Assembly: GCF_024679095.1 (NCBI RefSeq)
Contig: NW_026111743.1
Span: 1,038,501 to 1,102,500, forward strand
Length of the DNA: 64,000 bases
Reading direction: 5' to 3'
DNA from: Eriocheir sinensis
Lineage: Eukaryota; Arthropoda; Malacostraca; Decapoda; Varunidae
The first letter of the stretch is position 1. Each line of letters opens with the position of its first letter. The position numbers and the translations under genes are program-made. Shown here piece by piece: positions 29,881 through 45,183 of the stretch. The notes under the pieces were generated by a model. That model ran no database searches. It was not told where the DNA came from and saw nothing but the letters and a program-made list of their open reading frames with translations.

Positions 29881-31902
29881 ACAGAGAATAATGTAAAATC
29901 GTATCAAAATAAGTACACAGAATATCAAAAAAATAATTTAAATTTGTATGAAAACAAAGATGCAAAATACTCATAAGATAAAGCATATTTTTTTAAAAAA
30001 TACATATACAAAAATACACATAGAATAATTAAATTTGTACTAAAATTAATATACAAAATGCACTCATACAATAAGGTAAATTTGTATTGAAAAAAAAAAA
30101 CCGCAAAATACAAATAAAACATTGTAAATTTGTTTCTAAATATATATACGAATACACATAAAATAACGTAGATTTCTATAGAAATATATATACAAAATAC
30201 ACATGAAATTATGTAAATACGTATAAAAAAAATATATAAAATACATATTAAGTAATGTAAATTCGTGTCAAAATAAATAAACAAAATATCATGAAAAGAA
30301 TGTGTATTTGTATGAAAATAAATAATAGATAATAAATTTGTATGAAATATATATGCAAGATATACATTAAATAATGTAAATATGTATAAAAAAATATATA
30401 TACAAAAAACAAATAGAATAATGTAAGATCGTATAAAAATAAATACACCGAATATTAATAAAATAATGTAAATTTGTATGAAAATAAAGATGCAAAATTC
30501 CCATCAAATAGCGCATTTCTTATAAAAATATATATACCAAAATACACATAAAATATTTAAATTTGTATTGAAATAAATATACAAAATGCACATACACTAA
30601 GGTAAACTTCTATTGAAAGAGATATGCAAAAATACATATAAAACAAAGTAAATTTGTTTCAAAATATATATACGAATGCACATTAAATAACTTAGATTTC
30701 TATAAAAATATATATACAAAATACACATAAAATTAGGTAAATACGTATAAAAAAAATGTAAACAAAATACACATAAAATAATATGAATTCGAAACAAAAT
30801 GAATAAACAAAATACCAATAAAAGAATGTGTATTTGGATAGATATAAATGTACAAAATACACATACAAAATAAACATAAAATAAGGTAAATTTGTAATGA
30901 AATATATGTACAAAATACACATAAAATAATGTAAATTTATATGAAAATATATATACAAATACACATAAAATACCATGAATTTGAATAAAATTATATATTC
31001 AAAATAAATATTAAATAATGTAAATGCGTATAAAAATATATATACAAAGTACATATAAAATAATGTAAATTCGTATCAATATAAATCAACAAAATACCAA
31101 TAAAATAATATATATTTGAATGAAAATAGATTTACAAAATACACATATCATAACTAAAATTTGTATTGAAATATATACAAAAATACATAAAAATAATTTG
31201 AGTTTGTATGAAAATAGATATTCAAAATACACATAAGACTAGGTAAATTTCTTTTGAAATATATATACAAAATACCCATAAAATATTGTAAATTTGTGTC
31301 AGAATATATAAACAAATACACATAAAATAACGTAAATTTGTTTGAAAAATATATACAAAATACACATAGAATGTCAAATCGTATCAAAATGAATGAGCAG
31401 CATATCAATAAAATAACGTAAATTTGTATGAAAATAAAGATGCAAAATACCCATAAAATAAAGCATATTTTTATAAAAATACATATACAAAAATACACAT
31501 AGAATAATTAAATTTGTATTAAAATTAATATACAAAATGCATATACAATAAGGTAAATTTGTATTGAAAAAATATGCAAAATACACATAAAAGTGTAAAT
31601 TTGTTTAAAAATCTATATACCAATACACATAATATAACGTAGATTTCTATAGAAATATATATACAAAATACACATGAAATGATGTAAATACGTAAAAAAA
31701 TATATATACAAAATACACTTTAAATAATTTAAATTCTCGTCAAAATAAATAAACAAAATATCAATAAAAGAATGTGTATTTGTATAAAAATAGATATACA
31801 AAATACTCATAAAATAACCTTAGTTTGTATAAAACTATATACAAAAATACACAAAAATAATTTAAATTTGTATGAAAATAAATATACAAAATACACAAAA
31901 TT
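29881..31902 (-). repeat. Satellite block 12, A-rich orientation
   Basis: A-rich monomers. Positions 29881-30120 are the sister copy of 40132-40369, and 30131 onward of 40736 onward, so this block holds the SINE-free version of the SINE locus. Part of 30540-31300 resembles 8160-8920 and 43700-44330. Confidence 0.87.
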
Positions 31903-32030
31903 ATTTTGTATATCTATTTTATACAAATGTACGTTATTTTATGTGAATTTGTTTTCATTTCGTACAAATTTACATTATTTTATGTGTATTTTGTACATGT
32001 ATTTAAATACAAATTTAACTAATTACATAT
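31903..32030 (+). repeat. Satellite block 13, short T-rich island
   Basis: About 128 bp in plus orientation, matching 2625-2745 and 53172-53290 (TTTTCATTTC monomer, then GTACATGTATTTAAATAC). It lies between two minus blocks, which suggests a small fragment moved or inverted within the array. Confidence 0.83.
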
Positions 32031-33105
32031 TTTTTTAAAAATACATATACAAAAATACACATAGATTAATCAAATTTGTATTAAAATTAATATACAAAAT
32101 GCACATACAATAAGGTAAATTTGTATAGAAAAAATATGCAAAATACACATAAAACAATGTAAATTTGTTTCAAAATATATATTCGAATACACATAAAATA
32201 ACGCAGATTTCTATAGAAATATATATACGAAATACACTTGAAATAATGTAAATACGTATAAAAATATATATACAAAATACACATTAAATAATGTTAATTC
32301 GTGTCGAAATAAATAAACAAAATATCATGAAAAGAATGTGTATTTGTATGAAAATAGATATACAAAATACACATAAAATAACCTAAATTTATATAAAACT
32401 ATATACAAAAATACACAAAAATAATTTAAACTTGTATGAAAATAAATATACAAAAAACATATAAAAATAGGTAAATTTGTATTCAAATACATATACAAAA
32501 TACACATAAAATGATGTAAATTTGAATGAAAATATATAAATATATAGACTTAAAATAACGTAAATTTGTATCAAATATATATACAAAAAAAACATTAAAT
32601 AATGTAAATATATATAAAAAAATATATATACAAAACACAAATAAAATAATGTAAAATCGTATCAAAATAAATACAGAAAATATTAATAAAATAATGTAAA
32701 TTTGTATGAAAATTAAGATGCAAAATACCCATAAAATAACGCATTTTTTATAAAAATATATATACGAAAAAACATAAAATATTTGATTTTGTATTAAAAT
32801 AAATAGATATACAAAATACACATAAAAAAGCTAAATTTGAATTGAAATATATATAAAAAATACATAAAATAATGTAAATTTGTATCAAAATACCTATACA
32901 AATACACATATAATAACGTAAATTTGTATAAAAATATATAAACAAAATACACATTAAATAATGTAAATACGTATAAAAAAATGTAAAAAATACACAAATA
33001 ATCATGTAATTCGTATCAAAATAAATAGACAAAATACCAATAAAATAATGTAAATTTCTATGAGAAAACATATACAAAATACACATAAATAACGCAAATA
33101 TCAAT
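32031..33105 (-). repeat. Satellite block 14, A-rich orientation
   Basis: Reverse complement of about 4944-6040 up to the junction core at 33106-33133. Monomer order is kept, including the AATACATAAAATAATG short monomer and the TTTGATTTTG monomer near 32780. Confidence 0.88.
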
Positions 33106-33133
33106 AAAAATATATATAATATAATATATTTTT
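33106..33133 (-). other. Recurrent minus-to-plus inversion junction, copy 4 (inverted)
   Basis: Reverse complement of the copy 1 core, with both arms conserved in mirrored order (32031-33105 and 33134-35130). Confidence 0.88.
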
Positions 33134-35130
<1,997 letters not shown>

Positions 35131-35145
35131 TATATACATATAGAG
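35131..35145 (-). other. Recurrent plus-to-minus junction (CTCTATATGTATATAC type), copy 3 (inverted)
   Basis: GTATATACATATAGAGTAAA is the reverse complement of the copy 1 joint, with both arms mirrored. Confidence 0.82.
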
Positions 35146-36232
35146 TAAATTTCTATGAAAATATATATTCAAAATACATATAAAATTATGTAAATAAGTA
35201 TAAAAATATATATATATATCAAATACACCTAAAAAAATGAAAATTCGTATCAAAATAAATAAACAAAATTCCGATAAAAGAAAGTATATTTGTAGGAAAA
35301 TAAATAAACAAAATACACATAAAATTACGAAAATTTGAATAAAAATATATACAAAAAAACAAAAAAATAAATTTCAATTTGTATGAAAATAGATATACAA
35401 AATACACATATAATTAGTTAAATTTGTATTTAAATACATGTACAAAATACACATAAAATAATGTAAATTTGTATGAAATATATATAGAAAATACACATTA
35501 AATAATGTAAATATGTATGTAAAAAATAAATACAAAACACAAATAGAATAATGTAAAATAGTATCAAAATAAATACACAGAATATTAATAAAATAATGTA
35601 AATTTGTATGAAAATAAAGATGCAAAATACCCATAAAACAACGCATTTTTTATGAAAATATATATACCAAAATACACATAAAATATTTAAATTTGTATTA
35701 CAATAAATATACAAAATGCACATACAATAAAGTAAATTTGTATTGAAATAGATATGCAAAATACACATTAAACAATGTAAATTTGTTTCAAAATATATAT
35801 ACGAATACACATAAAATAACGTAGATTTCTATAAAAATATATATACAAAATACACATAAAATGAAGTAAATACGTATAAGAAAATGTATACAAAATACAC
35901 ATAAAATAATGTAAACTCGTATGAAAATAAATAAACTAAATGCAAATAAAAGAATGTTTACTTGTATAAATATAAATATACAAAATACACATAAAATAAC
36001 GTAAAATTGTATAAAACTATATACAAAAATAAACAAAAATAATTAAATTTGTATGAAAATAGATATACAAAAGACACATAAAATAAGCTAAATTTGAATA
36101 GATATAAATATAGAAAATACATAAAATAATGTAAATTTGTATCAAAATATACATTCAAATACACATATATTAAAATTAACATACAAAATGCGTATATAAT
36201 AAAGTAAATTTGTATTGAAATAATATGCAAGA
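35146..36232 (-). repeat. Satellite block 16, A-rich orientation
   Basis: A-rich monomers. The left part (35146-35470) is the reverse complement of about 2690-3005. It ends at the unusual word TACACGTTTACTCATAC (36233-36249), where orientation flips. Confidence 0.87.
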
Positions 36233-36249
36233 TACACGTTTACTCATAC
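36233..36249. other. TACACGTTTACTCATAC joint, copy 1
   Basis: A 17-bp word not part of the regular monomer, at a minus-to-plus switch. Identical at 38562-38578 and 43167-43183. Confidence 0.82.
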
Positions 36250-37310
36250 AAATTTATATTATTTTATTGGTATTTTGTTTATTTATTTTGATACGAATTA
36301 CATGATTATATGTGTATTTTGTACATATTTTTTTATACGTATTTACATTATTTAATGTGTATTTTGTTTATATATTTTCATACAAATTTACGTTATTATA
36401 TGTGTATTTGTATAAATATTTTGATACAAATTTACTTTATTTCATGTATTTTGTATATATATTTCAATTCAAATTTACCTTATTTTGTGTGTATTTTGTA
36501 TATATTTTCATACAAATTTAATTACTTCTGTGTATTTTTGTATATAGTTTTATATAAATTTACGTTATTTTATGTGTATTTTGAATATTTATATTTATAC
36601 AAATACACATTCTTTTATTGCTATTTTGTTTATTTATTTTGATACGAATTTACATTATTTTATGTGTATTTTGTATACATTTTTTTATAAGTTTTTACTT
36701 CATTTTATGTGTATTTTGTATATATATTTTTTTAGAAATCTACGTTATTATGTGTATTCGTATATATATTTTGAAACAAATTTACATTGTTTTATATGTA
36801 TTTTGCATATCTATTTCAATACAAATTTACTTTATTGTATGTGTTTTTTGTATATTTATTTTAATACAAATTTAATTTTTTGATGTGTATTTTGGTATAT
36901 ATATTTTTATAAATAAAAAAAATGCGTTATTTTATGGGTATTTTGCTTCTTTATTTTCATACAAATTTACATTATTTTATTAATATTCTGTGTATTTATT
37001 TTGATACCATTTTACATTATTCTATTTGTGTTTTGTACATATTTTTTTATACAAATTTACGTTATTTAAAGTGTATTTGTTTATGTATTTTCATTCAAAT
37101 TTACATTATTTTATGTGAATTTTGTGTATGTATTTCAATACAAATTTACCTAATTTTATGTGTATTTTGTATATTTATTTTCATACAAATTTAAAATATT
37201 TTTGTGTATTTTTGTATATAGTTTGATACAAATTTAGGTTATTTTATGTGTATTTTGTATATCTATTTTCATACAAATACACATTCTTTTATTGATATTT
37301 TGTTTATTTA
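36233..37310 (+). repeat. 1.08-kb duplication (2.33-kb period), copy 1
   Basis: Matches 38562-39640 at an offset of 2328-2329. A monomer (TACATATTTACATTATTTAATGTG type) is missing in both near 37045/39370. Confidence 0.86.
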
Positions 37311-37496
37311 TTTTGACGCGAATTTTATGTGAATTTGTTTTCATTTCATACAAATTTACATTATTTTATGTGTATTTTGTACATGTATTTAAATACAGAT
37401 TTAACTAGTTATATGTGTATTTTGTATATCTATTCTCATACAAATTGAAATTTATTTTTTTGTTTTTTGTATATTTTTATCTAAATTTTCGTAATC
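36250..37496 (+). repeat. Satellite block 17, T-rich orientation
   Basis: T-rich monomers. The 1.08 kb from 36233 to about 37310 is nearly the same as 38562-39640, a tandem-like copy at an offset of about 2.33 kb. The last 170 bp (37325-37490) instead match about 2655-2840. It ends at the TTATAAAAATATATATACC switch. Confidence 0.88.
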
Positions 37497-38561
37497 TTAT
37501 AAAAATATATATACCAAAATACACATAAAATATTTAAATTTGCATTGAAATAAATATACAAAATGCACATACAATAAGGTAAATTTGTATTGAAAGAGAT
37601 ATGCAAAATTACATATAAAACAATGTAAATTTGTTTCAAAATATATATACGAATCCAATTAAAAAAACGTAGATTTCTATAAAAATATATATACAAAATA
37701 CACATAAAATTAAGTAAATACGTATAAAAAAATGTATACAAAATACACATAAAATAATGCAAATTCGAATTAAAATAAATAAACAAAATACCAATAAAAG
37801 AATGTGTATTTGGATAAATATAAATATACAAAATACACATACAAAATAAACATAAAATAAGGTAGATTTGTTAAAAAAATATATGTACAAAATACACATA
37901 AAATAATGTAAATTTATATAAAAATATATATACAAATACACATAAAATACCATGAATTTGTATAAAAATATATATTCAAAATAAATATTAAATAATGAAA
38001 AAGCGTATAAAAATATATATACAAAGTACATATAAAATAATGTAAATTCGTATCAATATAAATCAACAAATCACCAATAAAATAATATACATTTGAATGA
38101 AAATAAATTTACAAAATACACATAACATAACTAAAATTTGTATTAAAATATATACAAAAATACATAAAAATAGTTTGAGTTTGTATGAAAATAGATATAC
38201 AAAACACACATAGAACTAGGTAAATTTCTTTTGAAATGTATTTACAAAATACCCATAATATATTGCAAATTTGTGTCAAAATATATAAACAAATAAACAT
38301 AAAATAATGTAAATTTGTATGAAAAATATATACAAAATACACATAGAATAATGTCAATTCGTATCAAAGTGAATGAGCAGAATATCAATAAAATAATGTA
38401 AATTTGTATGAAAATAAAGATGCAAAATACCCAAAAAATAAAGCATATGTTTATAAAAATACAGATACAAAAATACACATCGAATAATTAAATTTGTATT
38501 AAAATTAATATACAAAATGCGTATATAATAAGGTAAATTTGTATTGAAAAAATATGCAACA
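37497..38561 (-). repeat. Satellite block 18, A-rich orientation
   Basis: A-rich monomers, similar to 8151-8900 at its left part and to 44130-44560 at its right part. Flanked by the two copies of the TACACGTTTACTCATAC junction, so it is the spacer of the 2.33-kb duplication. Confidence 0.86.
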
Positions 38562-38578
38562 TACACGTTTACTCATAC
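38562..38578. other. TACACGTTTACTCATAC joint, copy 2
   Basis: Same 17-bp word at a minus-to-plus switch, marking the start of the second copy of the 2.33-kb duplication. Confidence 0.82.
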
Positions 38579-40131
<1,553 letters not shown>

Positions 40132-40377
40132 ATACATAGAATAATGTAAAATCGTATCAAAATAAGTACACAGAATATCAATAAAATAATTTAAATTTGT
40201 ATGAAAATAAAGATGCAAAATACCCATAAGATAAAGCATATTTTTTTTTTAAATACATATACAAAAATACACATAGAATAATTAAATTTTTATTAAAATT
40301 AATATACAAAATGCACACACACAATAAGGTAAATTTGTATTGAAAAAAAACGCAAAATACAAATAAAACCGTGGCGG

Positions 40378-40388
40378 TGGCTGAGTCG
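40378..40388 (+). promoter_or_regulatory. RNA polymerase III A box of the SINE
   Basis: TGGCTGAGTCG fits the consensus TRGYNNARNNG at every fixed position. It lies 8 bp into the tRNA-like head, as expected for an internal promoter. Confidence 0.8.
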
Positions 40389-40420
40389 TCAAAGTAACGG
40401 CCTCGTGTTCAGGAGGACGC

Positions 40421-40431
40421 GAGTTCAATCC
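40421..40431 (+). promoter_or_regulatory. RNA polymerase III B box of the SINE
   Basis: GAGTTCAATCC fits the GGTTCRANYCC consensus apart from the second base. It lies 32 bp after the A box, a normal tRNA-like distance. Together the two boxes support transcription from the + strand. Confidence 0.8.
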
Positions 40432-40622
40432 CCGCCCGGTGCCACCAAGCTGGGATTTTTCAGCCGCCGCCGAGTGGCTTAAAACTACCCACATGCTGTC
40501 CAGAAGACCACCATCAACCCGGACTCTAGATTCTAGGATCAAAGATGAGCTCTGGGAGGGCAGCATGAGCCAATGCAAGATGGCGCCACTATACACACTC
40601 GCCTGCGCCAGAACGGGCTGGG

Positions 40623-40692
40623 CCGACCATCAGGACCTACCGGAAAGAAGCCTTGGACCGACCATCAGGATCCACCTGGAAGAAGCCTACCG
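40623..40692 (+). repeat. 35-bp direct repeat inside the SINE body
   Basis: Two adjacent 35-bp units, both starting CCGACCATCAGGA and both holding a GGAAGAAGCC or GGAAAGAAGCC word. This internal duplication may be a diagnostic feature of the SINE family or of this copy only. Confidence 0.8.
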
Positions 40693-40711
40693 GCGCAATA
40701 GGCTGCAATGT

Positions 40712-40735
40712 AAAAAAAAAAAAAAAAAAAAAAAA
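40712..40735 (+). other. Poly(A) tail of the SINE
   Basis: An uninterrupted run of 24 A residues closes the SINE and gives its direction as the + strand. An uninterrupted tail suggests a fairly young insertion, because old tails usually acquire substitutions. Confidence 0.85.
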
Positions 40736-41445
40736 TGTGTCAAAATATATGTACGAATACACATAAAATAACGTAGATTTCTATAGAAATATATATATAC
40801 AAAATACACATGAAACTATGTAAATACGTATAAAAATATATATATGAAATACATATTAAGTAATGTAAATTTGTGTCAAAATTAATAAACAAAATATCAT
40901 GAAAAGAATGTGTATTTGTATGAAAATAAATAATAGATAATAAATTTGTATGAAATATATATGCAAGATACACATTAAATGATGTAAATATGTATTAAAA
41001 AAAATATATACAAAAAAAAATAGAATAATGTAAAATCGTATCAAAATAAATACACCGAAGATTAATAAAATAATGTAAATATGTTTGAAAATAAAGATGC
41101 AAAATTCCCATCAAATAGCGCATTTCTTATAAAAATATATATACCAAAATACACATAAAATATTTAAATTTGTATTGAAATAAATATACAAAATGCACAT
41201 ACAATAAGGTAAACTTCTATTGAAAGAGATATGCAAAAATACATATAAAACAATGTAAATTTGTTTCAAAATATATATACGAATACACATAAAATAACGT
41301 AGATTTCTATAAAAAATATATATAAAAAATACACATAAAATTAGGTAAACACGTATAAAAAAAATGTAAACAAAATACACATAAGAAAATATAAATTCGA
41401 AACAAAATAAATAAACAAAATACCAATAAAAGAATGTGTATTTGT

Positions 41446-43690
41446 TCTTTGTATTTTTGTATATAGTTTTATACAAATTTACGATATTTTATGTGTATTT
41501 TGTATATTTATATTTATACAAATACACATTCTTTTACTGGTATTTTGTTTATTTATTATGATACGATTTTTATGTGTATTTTGTATGCATTTTTTTTATA
41601 CGTATTTACTTAATTTTAATTGTATTTTGTATATTTTTTTATAGAAATCAACGTTATTTTATGTGTATCGTATATATATTTTGAAACAAATTTACATTGT
41701 CTTAGATGTATTTTGCATATCTATTTCAATACAAATATGTACAGTATGTGCATTTTTTATATTTATTTTAATACAAATTTTAATATTTTATGTGTATTTT
41801 GGTGTATATATTTTTATAAAAAATGCGTTATTTTATGGCTATTTTGCATCTTTATTTTCATACAAATTTACATTATTTAATTAATATTCTGTGTATTAAT
41901 TTTGATACGATTTTACATTATTCTATTTGTGTTTTGTATATATATTTTTTATACATATTTACATTATTTAATTAGTATTTTGTATATATATTTGATACAA
42001 ATTTACGTTATTTTAAGTGTATATGTTTATATATTTTCATTCAAATTTCCATTATTTTATGTGTATTTTGTATATGTATTTCAATACAAATTTACCTAAT
42101 TTTATGTGTATTTTGTATATTTATTTTCATACAAATTTAAATTATTTTTGTGTATTTTTGTATATAGTTTTATACAAACTTAGGTTATTTTATGAGTATT
42201 TTGTATATCTTTTTTCATACAAATACACATTCTTTTATTGATATTTTGTTTATTTATTTTGACGAGAATTTAAATTATTTAATGTGTATTTTGTATATAT
42301 ATTTTTATACGTATTTACATCATTTCATGTGTATTTTGTATATATATTTCTATAGATATCTACGTTATATTATGTGTATTCGTAAATAGATTTTAAAACA
42401 AATTTACACTTTTATGTGTATTTTGCATATTTTTTCAATACAAATTTACCTTATTGTATATGCATTTTGTATATTAATTTTAAAACAAATTTATTTATTC
42501 TATGTGTAATTTTGTATATGTATTTTTATAAAAATATGCTTTATTTTATGGGTATTTTGCATCTTTATTTTCATACAAATTTACGTTATTTTATTGATAT
42601 TCTGCTCATTCATTTTGATATGATTTGACATTATTCTATGTGTATTTTGTATATATTTTTCATACAAATTTACGTTATTTTATGTGTATTTCTTTATATA
42701 TTTTAACACAAATTTACAATATTTTATGGGTATTTTGTATAATTATTTCTAAAGAAATTTACCTAGTTTTATGTGTATTTTGAATATCTATTTTCATACA
42801 AACTCAAATTATTTATATGTATTTTTGTATTTATTTCAATACAAATTTTAGTTAGGTTATGTGTATTTTGTAAATCTATTTTCATTCAAATATATATTAT
42901 TTTATTGGTATTTTGTTGATTTATATTGATACGAATTTACATTATTTTATATGTACTTTTTATATATATTTTTATACGCATTTATTTTATTTAATATTTA
43001 TTTAGAATATATAATTTTATGCAAATTCATGGTATTTTATGTGTATTTGTATATATATTTTCATATAAATTTACATTATTTTATGTGTATTTTGTACATA
43101 TATTTCATTACAAATTTACCTTATTTTATGTTTATTTTGTATGTGTATTTTGTACATTTATATTTATACACGTTTACTCATACAAATTTATATTATTTTA
43201 TCGGTATTTTGTTTATTTATTTTGATATGAATTACATGATTATATGTGTATTTTGTGCACATTTTTTTTATACGTATTTACATTATTGAATGTGTATTTT
43301 GTTTATATATTTTCATACAAATTTACGTTATTATATGTGTATATGAATAAATATTTTGATACAAATTTACTTGATTTCATGTATTTTGTATATATATTTC
43401 AATTCAAATTTAGCTTATTTTATGGGTATTTTGTATATTTATATTTATACAAAAACACATTCTTTTATTGGTATTTTGTTTATTTATTTTGATACGAATT
43501 TATATTATTTTGTGTATTTTTTATACACTTTTTTATACGTATTTACTTCATTTTATGTGAATTTTGTATATATATTTTTATAGAAATCTACGTTATTTTA
43601 TGTGTATTCGAATACATATTTTGAAACAAATTAACATTGCTTTATATGTATTTTGCATATCTATTTTTATACAAATTTACCTTATTGTAC
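41446..43690 (+). repeat. Satellite block 21, T-rich orientation
   Basis: T-rich monomers. About 41450-42170 resembles 16640-17370 and 50790-51475. The word TACACGTTTACTCATAC occurs at 43167-43183, here with plus orientation on both sides, unlike its other two copies. It ends at CTTATTGTACATTTAAAAC, a fusion near 43690. Confidence 0.87.
43167..43183. other. TACACGTTTACTCATAC joint, copy 3
   Basis: Same 17-bp word, but with plus-orientation satellite on both sides. It may show the source arrangement before the right side was joined to minus satellite at copies 1 and 2. Confidence 0.75.
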
Positions 43691-45183
43691 ATTTAAAACA
43701 ATGTAAATTTGTTTCAAAATATATGTACGAATACAAATATAAATACAAAATTAAGTAAATACGTATAAAAAACTGTAAACAAAATACACATAAAATAATG
43801 TAAATTCGAAACAAAATAGATAAACAAAATACCAATAAAAGAATGTGAATTTGTATAAATATACATGTACAAAATACACATTCAAAATAAACATAAAATA
43901 AGGTAAATTTGTAATGAAATATATGTACAAAAGACACATAAAATAATGTAAATTTATATGAAAATATATAAACAAATACACATAAAATACCATTTATTTG
44001 TATAAAATTATATATTCAAAATAAATATTAAATAATGTATATGCGTATAAAAATATATATACAAAGTACATATATAATAATGTAAATTCGTATCAATATA
44101 AATCAACAAAATATCAATAAAATAATATATATTTGAATGAAAATAGATTTACAAAATACACATAACCTAACTAAAATTTGAATTGAAATATATACAAAAA
44201 TACATAAAAACAATTTGAGTTTGTATGAAAATAGATATTCAAAATATACATAAAACTAGGTAAATTTCTTTTGAAATATATATACAAAATACCCATAAAA
44301 TATTGTAAATTTGTGTCTAAATATATAAACAAATACTCATAAAATAACATAAATTTGTATGAAAAATATATACAAAATACACATAGAATAATGTCAAATC
44401 GTATCAAAATGAATGAGCAGAATATCAATAAAATAACGTAAATTTGTATGAAAATAAAGATGCAAAATACCCATAAAATAAAGCATATTTTTATAAAAAT
44501 ACATATAGAAAAATACACATAGAATAATCAAATTTGTATTCAAATTAATATACAAAATGCATATACAATAAATTTAAATATGATTATATTAAATGAAATA
44601 AATATACAAAATAAACATAAAATAACGTAAATTTGTAATAAAATATATGTAAGAATACACATAAAATAATATCAATTTGTATGAAAATATATATACAAAT
44701 ACACATAAAATAACATGAATTTGTATAAAATTTGTTTCTAAATATATACGAATACACACAATAAAATAACGTAAATTTTTATGAAAATGTATATATAAAA
44801 TACACATAAAATAATTTAAATACGAAGAAAAATATATATACAAAATACACATAAAATAATGTAAATTCGTAAAAAAATAAATACACAAAATTTTAATAAA
44901 AGAATGTATATTTGTAGGAAAATATATACACAAAAAACAAATAAAATAACTAAAATTTGTATAAAAATATATACAAAAATACTCAAAAATATTTTAAATT
45001 TGTTTGAAAATAGATATGCAAAATACACATAAAGTTAGGCAAATTTGTATTGAAATACATATACAAAACTCACATAAAATAATGTGAATTTGTATGAAAA
45101 TATATAAACAAATACATATAAAATAACGTAAATTTGGATAAAATATATATACAAAATATACATTAAATATCTTAAATATGTAT
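43691..45183 (-). repeat. Satellite block 22, A-rich orientation
   Basis: A-rich monomers. About 43750-44560 resembles 8340-9130 and 30700-31540. A joint with no clean monomer phase lies at about 44571-44592. From there to 45183 it matches 4330-4915 and 54900-55507, the left arm of the 28-bp junction. Confidence 0.87.

Larger units (their letters stand above)
40370..40735 (+). mobile_element. tRNA-derived SINE with poly(A) tail
   Basis: A 366-bp GC-rich insertion with sharp edges in the AT-rich array. The 5' part (about 40370-40447) is tRNA-like: an A box and a B box 32 bp apart, and GTGGC at 40371-40375 can pair with GCCAC at 40441-40445. A unique body follows, including a 35-bp direct repeat (40623-40657 and 40658-40692, both beginning CCGACCATCAGGA). 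It ends in 24 A residues (40712-40735). This is the layout of a SINE copied from RNA by a LINE reverse transcriptase. It encodes no protein. No clear target-site duplication is seen, and comparison with the empty site at 30120-30131 suggests about 10 bp of target was lost. I do not recognise the family. Confidence 0.88.
40132..41445 (-). repeat. Satellite block 20, A-rich orientation, interrupted by the SINE
   Basis: A-rich monomers before and after the SINE (40370-40735). The left part matches 29881-30120 and the right part matches 30131-30800. The marker ATAAGATAAAGC occurs in both copies (40226-40237 here). The block ends near 41445 at a switch inside the GTATTTGTTCTTTG joint. Confidence 0.88.

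Noticed and set aside
40370..40447. A functional tRNA gene
   Set aside because: A and B boxes are good, but the acceptor stem is only partly paired, there is no clean anticodon arm, and the sequence continues into a SINE body with a poly(A) tail. It is a tRNA-derived SINE head.
40282..40771. Two overlapping frames of about 105-110 codons across the SINE (minus 40282-40596 and plus 40439-40771)
   Set aside because: They run from SINE into satellite or into the poly(A) tail, which gives a lysine run. SINEs do not encode protein.
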